A stretch of DNA of 6,449 bases from an uncultured Haemophilus sp. (lineage in GTDB: Bacteria > Pseudomonadota > Gammaproteobacteria > Enterobacterales > Pasteurellaceae), in the NCBI RefSeq assembly GCF_937976265.1, contig NZ_CALJRX010000043.1, positions 1-6,449 on the forward strand. The letters are read 5' to 3'. Below, piece after piece: positions 5,132 to 6,449 of this stretch (position 1 is its first letter; every line of letters begins with the position of its first letter). The position numbers and the translations under genes were made by a program. Under the pieces are notes generated by a model, which saw only the letters and a program-made list of their open reading frames with translations, had not been told where the DNA came from and made no database searches.

Positions 5132-6262
5132 TTATTCTTTTATTAATAAGTTAGGTAAATAACTGAGCTTTAAATCATCCCCAATTCTTTCACATTCTTG
5201 CAATCGCCACAATGGGGCATCAGCAAGTTTTTCTAAATGCGGGAGTTGGCATAATCCTCGAGCGTTATCTCCCAAGAGTTTCGGGGCAACATAAATGATT
5301 AATTCATCTACAGCATGTTGTTCAATCAAGCTACCTGCTAAATTGGCGCCGGCTTCAACCCAAACAGAATTCACTTGTCTCTTGCCTAATTCTGTCATCA
5401 ATCGATCAAAATCATAGTTTTCTGGCAGTAACATTTGCTCACAGAAATCAGGGAATAGAGACATATCCCGTGGAATTGAACCCACAAGCCAAACTGGCGA
5501 ATGGGTATGGAATAATTGATGGTTTGGTTGAACTCGATTTTTAGAATCTAAGATGATGCGAATAGGCTGACGCACAGTCTCTTCAGCATATTCCGCTTTT
5601 AGATCATCGGGGAATTGATTCCAACGCACGTTCAAGCTTGGATCATCGGCTAACACGGTGGCACTTGTCGATAAAAGTGCGGTCGATTTGGCTCGCATTT
5701 TTTGTACATCCGCACGAGCTGCATCACCAGTGATCCACTTGCTTTCACCGCTCGCCATGGCTGTTCGGCCATCTAAACTCATGGCTAATTTCAGCTGCAC
5801 ATAAGGCTTGCCGGTTCGCATACGTTTGAGAAAACCTTTATTTAACGCTTCTGCTTGTTCGTTCAATAAATTGACCGCACTTGGTATGCCTGCATCGGCT
5901 AACATTTTTAAGCCCTTGCCCGCCACTTGAGGATTAGGATCTGCCATGGCGGCGACAACTCGACTGACTCCCGCTTCAATTAAACCTAATGCACAAGGCG
6001 GTGTGCGTCCATAATGAGAACAAGGTTCAAGCGTCACATAAGCAGTTGCGCCTTTCGCTTTCTCACCGGCATCCGCTAACGCCACACGTTCCGCATGAGG
6101 CTGACCGGCTTTAAAATGAAACCCTTTCCCGACAATTTCGCCGTTTTTAACCAACACACATCCCACCGATGGATTAGGCGTAGTGGTGTACTGCCCTTTT
6201 GCCGCAAGCTCAAGAGCCAGTTGCATAAATTTCACGTCATCAGGGGAAAAGGTGTCACTCAT
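5132..6262 (-). CDS. ribD: Bifunctional riboflavin biosynthesis protein RibD (deaminase/reductase)
   Basis: Catalyses the second and third steps of riboflavin synthesis: deamination of 2,5-diamino-6-ribosylamino-4(3H)-pyrimidinone 5'-phosphate, then NADPH-dependent reduction of the ribose side chain. It has 376 residues (E. coli 367). The N-terminal deaminase domain carries the zinc site His56-Ala-Glu58 and Cys81/Cys90 in PCSHYGRTPPC, with TPNPSVGCVLV (28-38) at the substrate pocket. The reductase domain begins near 153, with KLAMSLDGRTAMASGESKWIT, SATVLADDPSLNVRW, RIILDSKNRV, SVWVEAGANLAGSLI and APKLLGDNARGL. The ATG has ribosome binding site AGGA (6268-6271) five bases upstream, inside the end of nrdR. 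The stop is 3 bases before degS. Two exact uptake sequences lie inside. No FMN riboswitch precedes it, since nrdR lies directly upstream. Confidence 0.97.
   Translation of the reverse strand: MSDTFSPDDVKFMQLALELAAKGQYTTTPNPSVGCVLVKNGEIVGKGFHFKAGQPHAERVALADAGEKAKGATAYVTLEPCSHYGRTPPCALGLIEAGVSRVVAAMADPNPQVAGKGLKMLADAGIPSAVNLLNEQAEALNKGFLKRMRTGKPYVQLKLAMSLDGRTAMASGESKWITGDAARADVQKMRAKSTALLSTSATVLADDPSLNVRWNQFPDDLKAEYAEETVRQPIRIILDSKNRVQPNHQLFHTHSPVWLVGSIPRDMSLFPDFCEQMLLPENYDFDRLMTELGKRQVNSVWVEAGANLAGSLIEQHAVDELIIYVAPKLLGDNARGLCQLPHLEKLADAPLWRLQECERIGDDLKLSYLPNLLIKE
5675..5683 (+). repeat. DNA uptake sequence (Hin-type USS), inside ribD
   Basis: Exact AAGTGCGGT. On the coding strand ACC GCA CTT encodes Thr-Ala-Leu, in the same frame as the copies in modA and at 234, just before the SATVLADDP motif of the reductase domain. 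Confidence 0.93.
5874..5882 (-). repeat. DNA uptake sequence (Hin-type USS), inside ribD, opposite orientation
   Basis: ACCGCACTT on the + strand, so AAGTGCGGT on the coding strand. It is the only exact copy in this orientation. It encodes Ser-Ala-Val near the junction of the deaminase and reductase domains. The same Ser-Ala-Val is encoded twice by the near-copies in degS. Confidence 0.93.
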
Positions 6263-6263
6263 A

Positions 6264-6449
6264 TTAATCCTTTAAGCTTTCAATCTCTTTGGTAAATTCA
6301 TTGATATTATCAAAGCTCAAATAAACGGACGCAAAACGGATATACGCCACTTTATCTAATTCTTTCAGCTCATTCATGGCTAATTTACCCACGAGATGAC
6401 TTGGCACTTCGCGTTCACCCGTCGCGCGTAATTGGATAATAATATGGCT
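6264..6449 (-). CDS. nrdR: Transcriptional repressor NrdR, C-terminal part (5' end beyond window)
   Basis: The last 61 codons and the TAA of NrdR, the nucleotide-sensing repressor of ribonucleotide reductase operons; it is open to the right edge. The full family protein is about 150 residues, with an N-terminal zinc ribbon (not in view) and an ATP-cone domain. What is visible is the end of the ATP cone and the C-terminal tail: LRATGEREVPSHLVG, ELKELDKVAYIRFASVY and FDNINEFTKEI, which match the conserved E. coli tail closely (GEREVPS and LDKVAYIRFASVY are diagnostic). Only one base separates its stop from the ribD start codon, and the ribD ribosome binding site lies within its last codons, so the two are very likely cotranscribed and coupled. 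Confidence 0.95.
   Translation of the reverse strand, partial: SHIIIQLRATGEREVPSHLVGKLAMNELKELDKVAYIRFASVYLSFDNINEFTKEIESLKD

Noticed and set aside
6263..6449. FMN riboswitch or separate ribD promoter upstream of ribD
   Set aside because: The segment is fully occupied by the nrdR coding sequence, with one base between the genes.
1..6449. Mobile element, defence system, CRISPR array, tRNA or rRNA
   Set aside because: No transposase, integrase, spaced repeats, terminal inverted repeats or RNA gene signatures were seen; all coding space is accounted for by eight core genes.

Overview
The window looks like ordinary core chromosome of a Pasteurellaceae bacterium, most likely Haemophilus, Aggregatibacter or a close relative. 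The nine-base Hin-type DNA uptake sequence AAGTGCGGT occurs six times exactly: five on the + strand and one on the - strand. Every protein here also aligns by eye with a well-known gammaproteobacterial family. No mobile element, CRISPR array, tRNA or rRNA was seen, and I do not find a new multi-gene system. The points of interest are regulatory and small-scale.

Left half (1-3450), molybdate uptake and its regulator. On the - strand modA, modB and modC encode the periplasmic molybdate-binding protein, the membrane permease and the ATPase (modC runs off the left edge). Divergent from them on the + strand is modE, the molybdate-sensing repressor of this operon in E. coli. The 134-bp (or 137-bp) gap between modA and modE is AT-rich. 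It holds a plausible modA promoter followed by TATATA half-sites of ModE type. A 9-bp GCAA-loop hairpin with a T tract separates modA from modB, so modA is probably made in excess of modBC. A ModE-like half-site lies just upstream of the modB ribosome binding site. modB and modC overlap by 14 bases. ModABC imports molybdate for molybdenum cofactor, and ModE probably shuts the operon down when molybdate is plentiful.

Middle (3451-3502). modE converges on the next gene cluster. The gap is filled by a perfect 10-bp inverted repeat made of an uptake sequence and a near-perfect inverted copy. It has T-rich flanks on both sides and probably acts as a bidirectional terminator.

Right half (3503-6449), a tightly packed - strand cluster transcribed nrdR (partial) > ribD > degS > yfbR, with gaps of 1, 3 and 9 bases. 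NrdR represses ribonucleotide reductase genes. RibD is the bifunctional deaminase/reductase of riboflavin synthesis. DegS is the inner-membrane protease that starts the sigma-E envelope stress response. YfbR is a 5'-deoxynucleotidase. The first and last genes both concern deoxynucleotide pools. The L3 sensor loop of DegS is encoded by a 15-bp-period tandem repeat that resembles two uptake sequences. The promoter of this cluster lies beyond the right edge.
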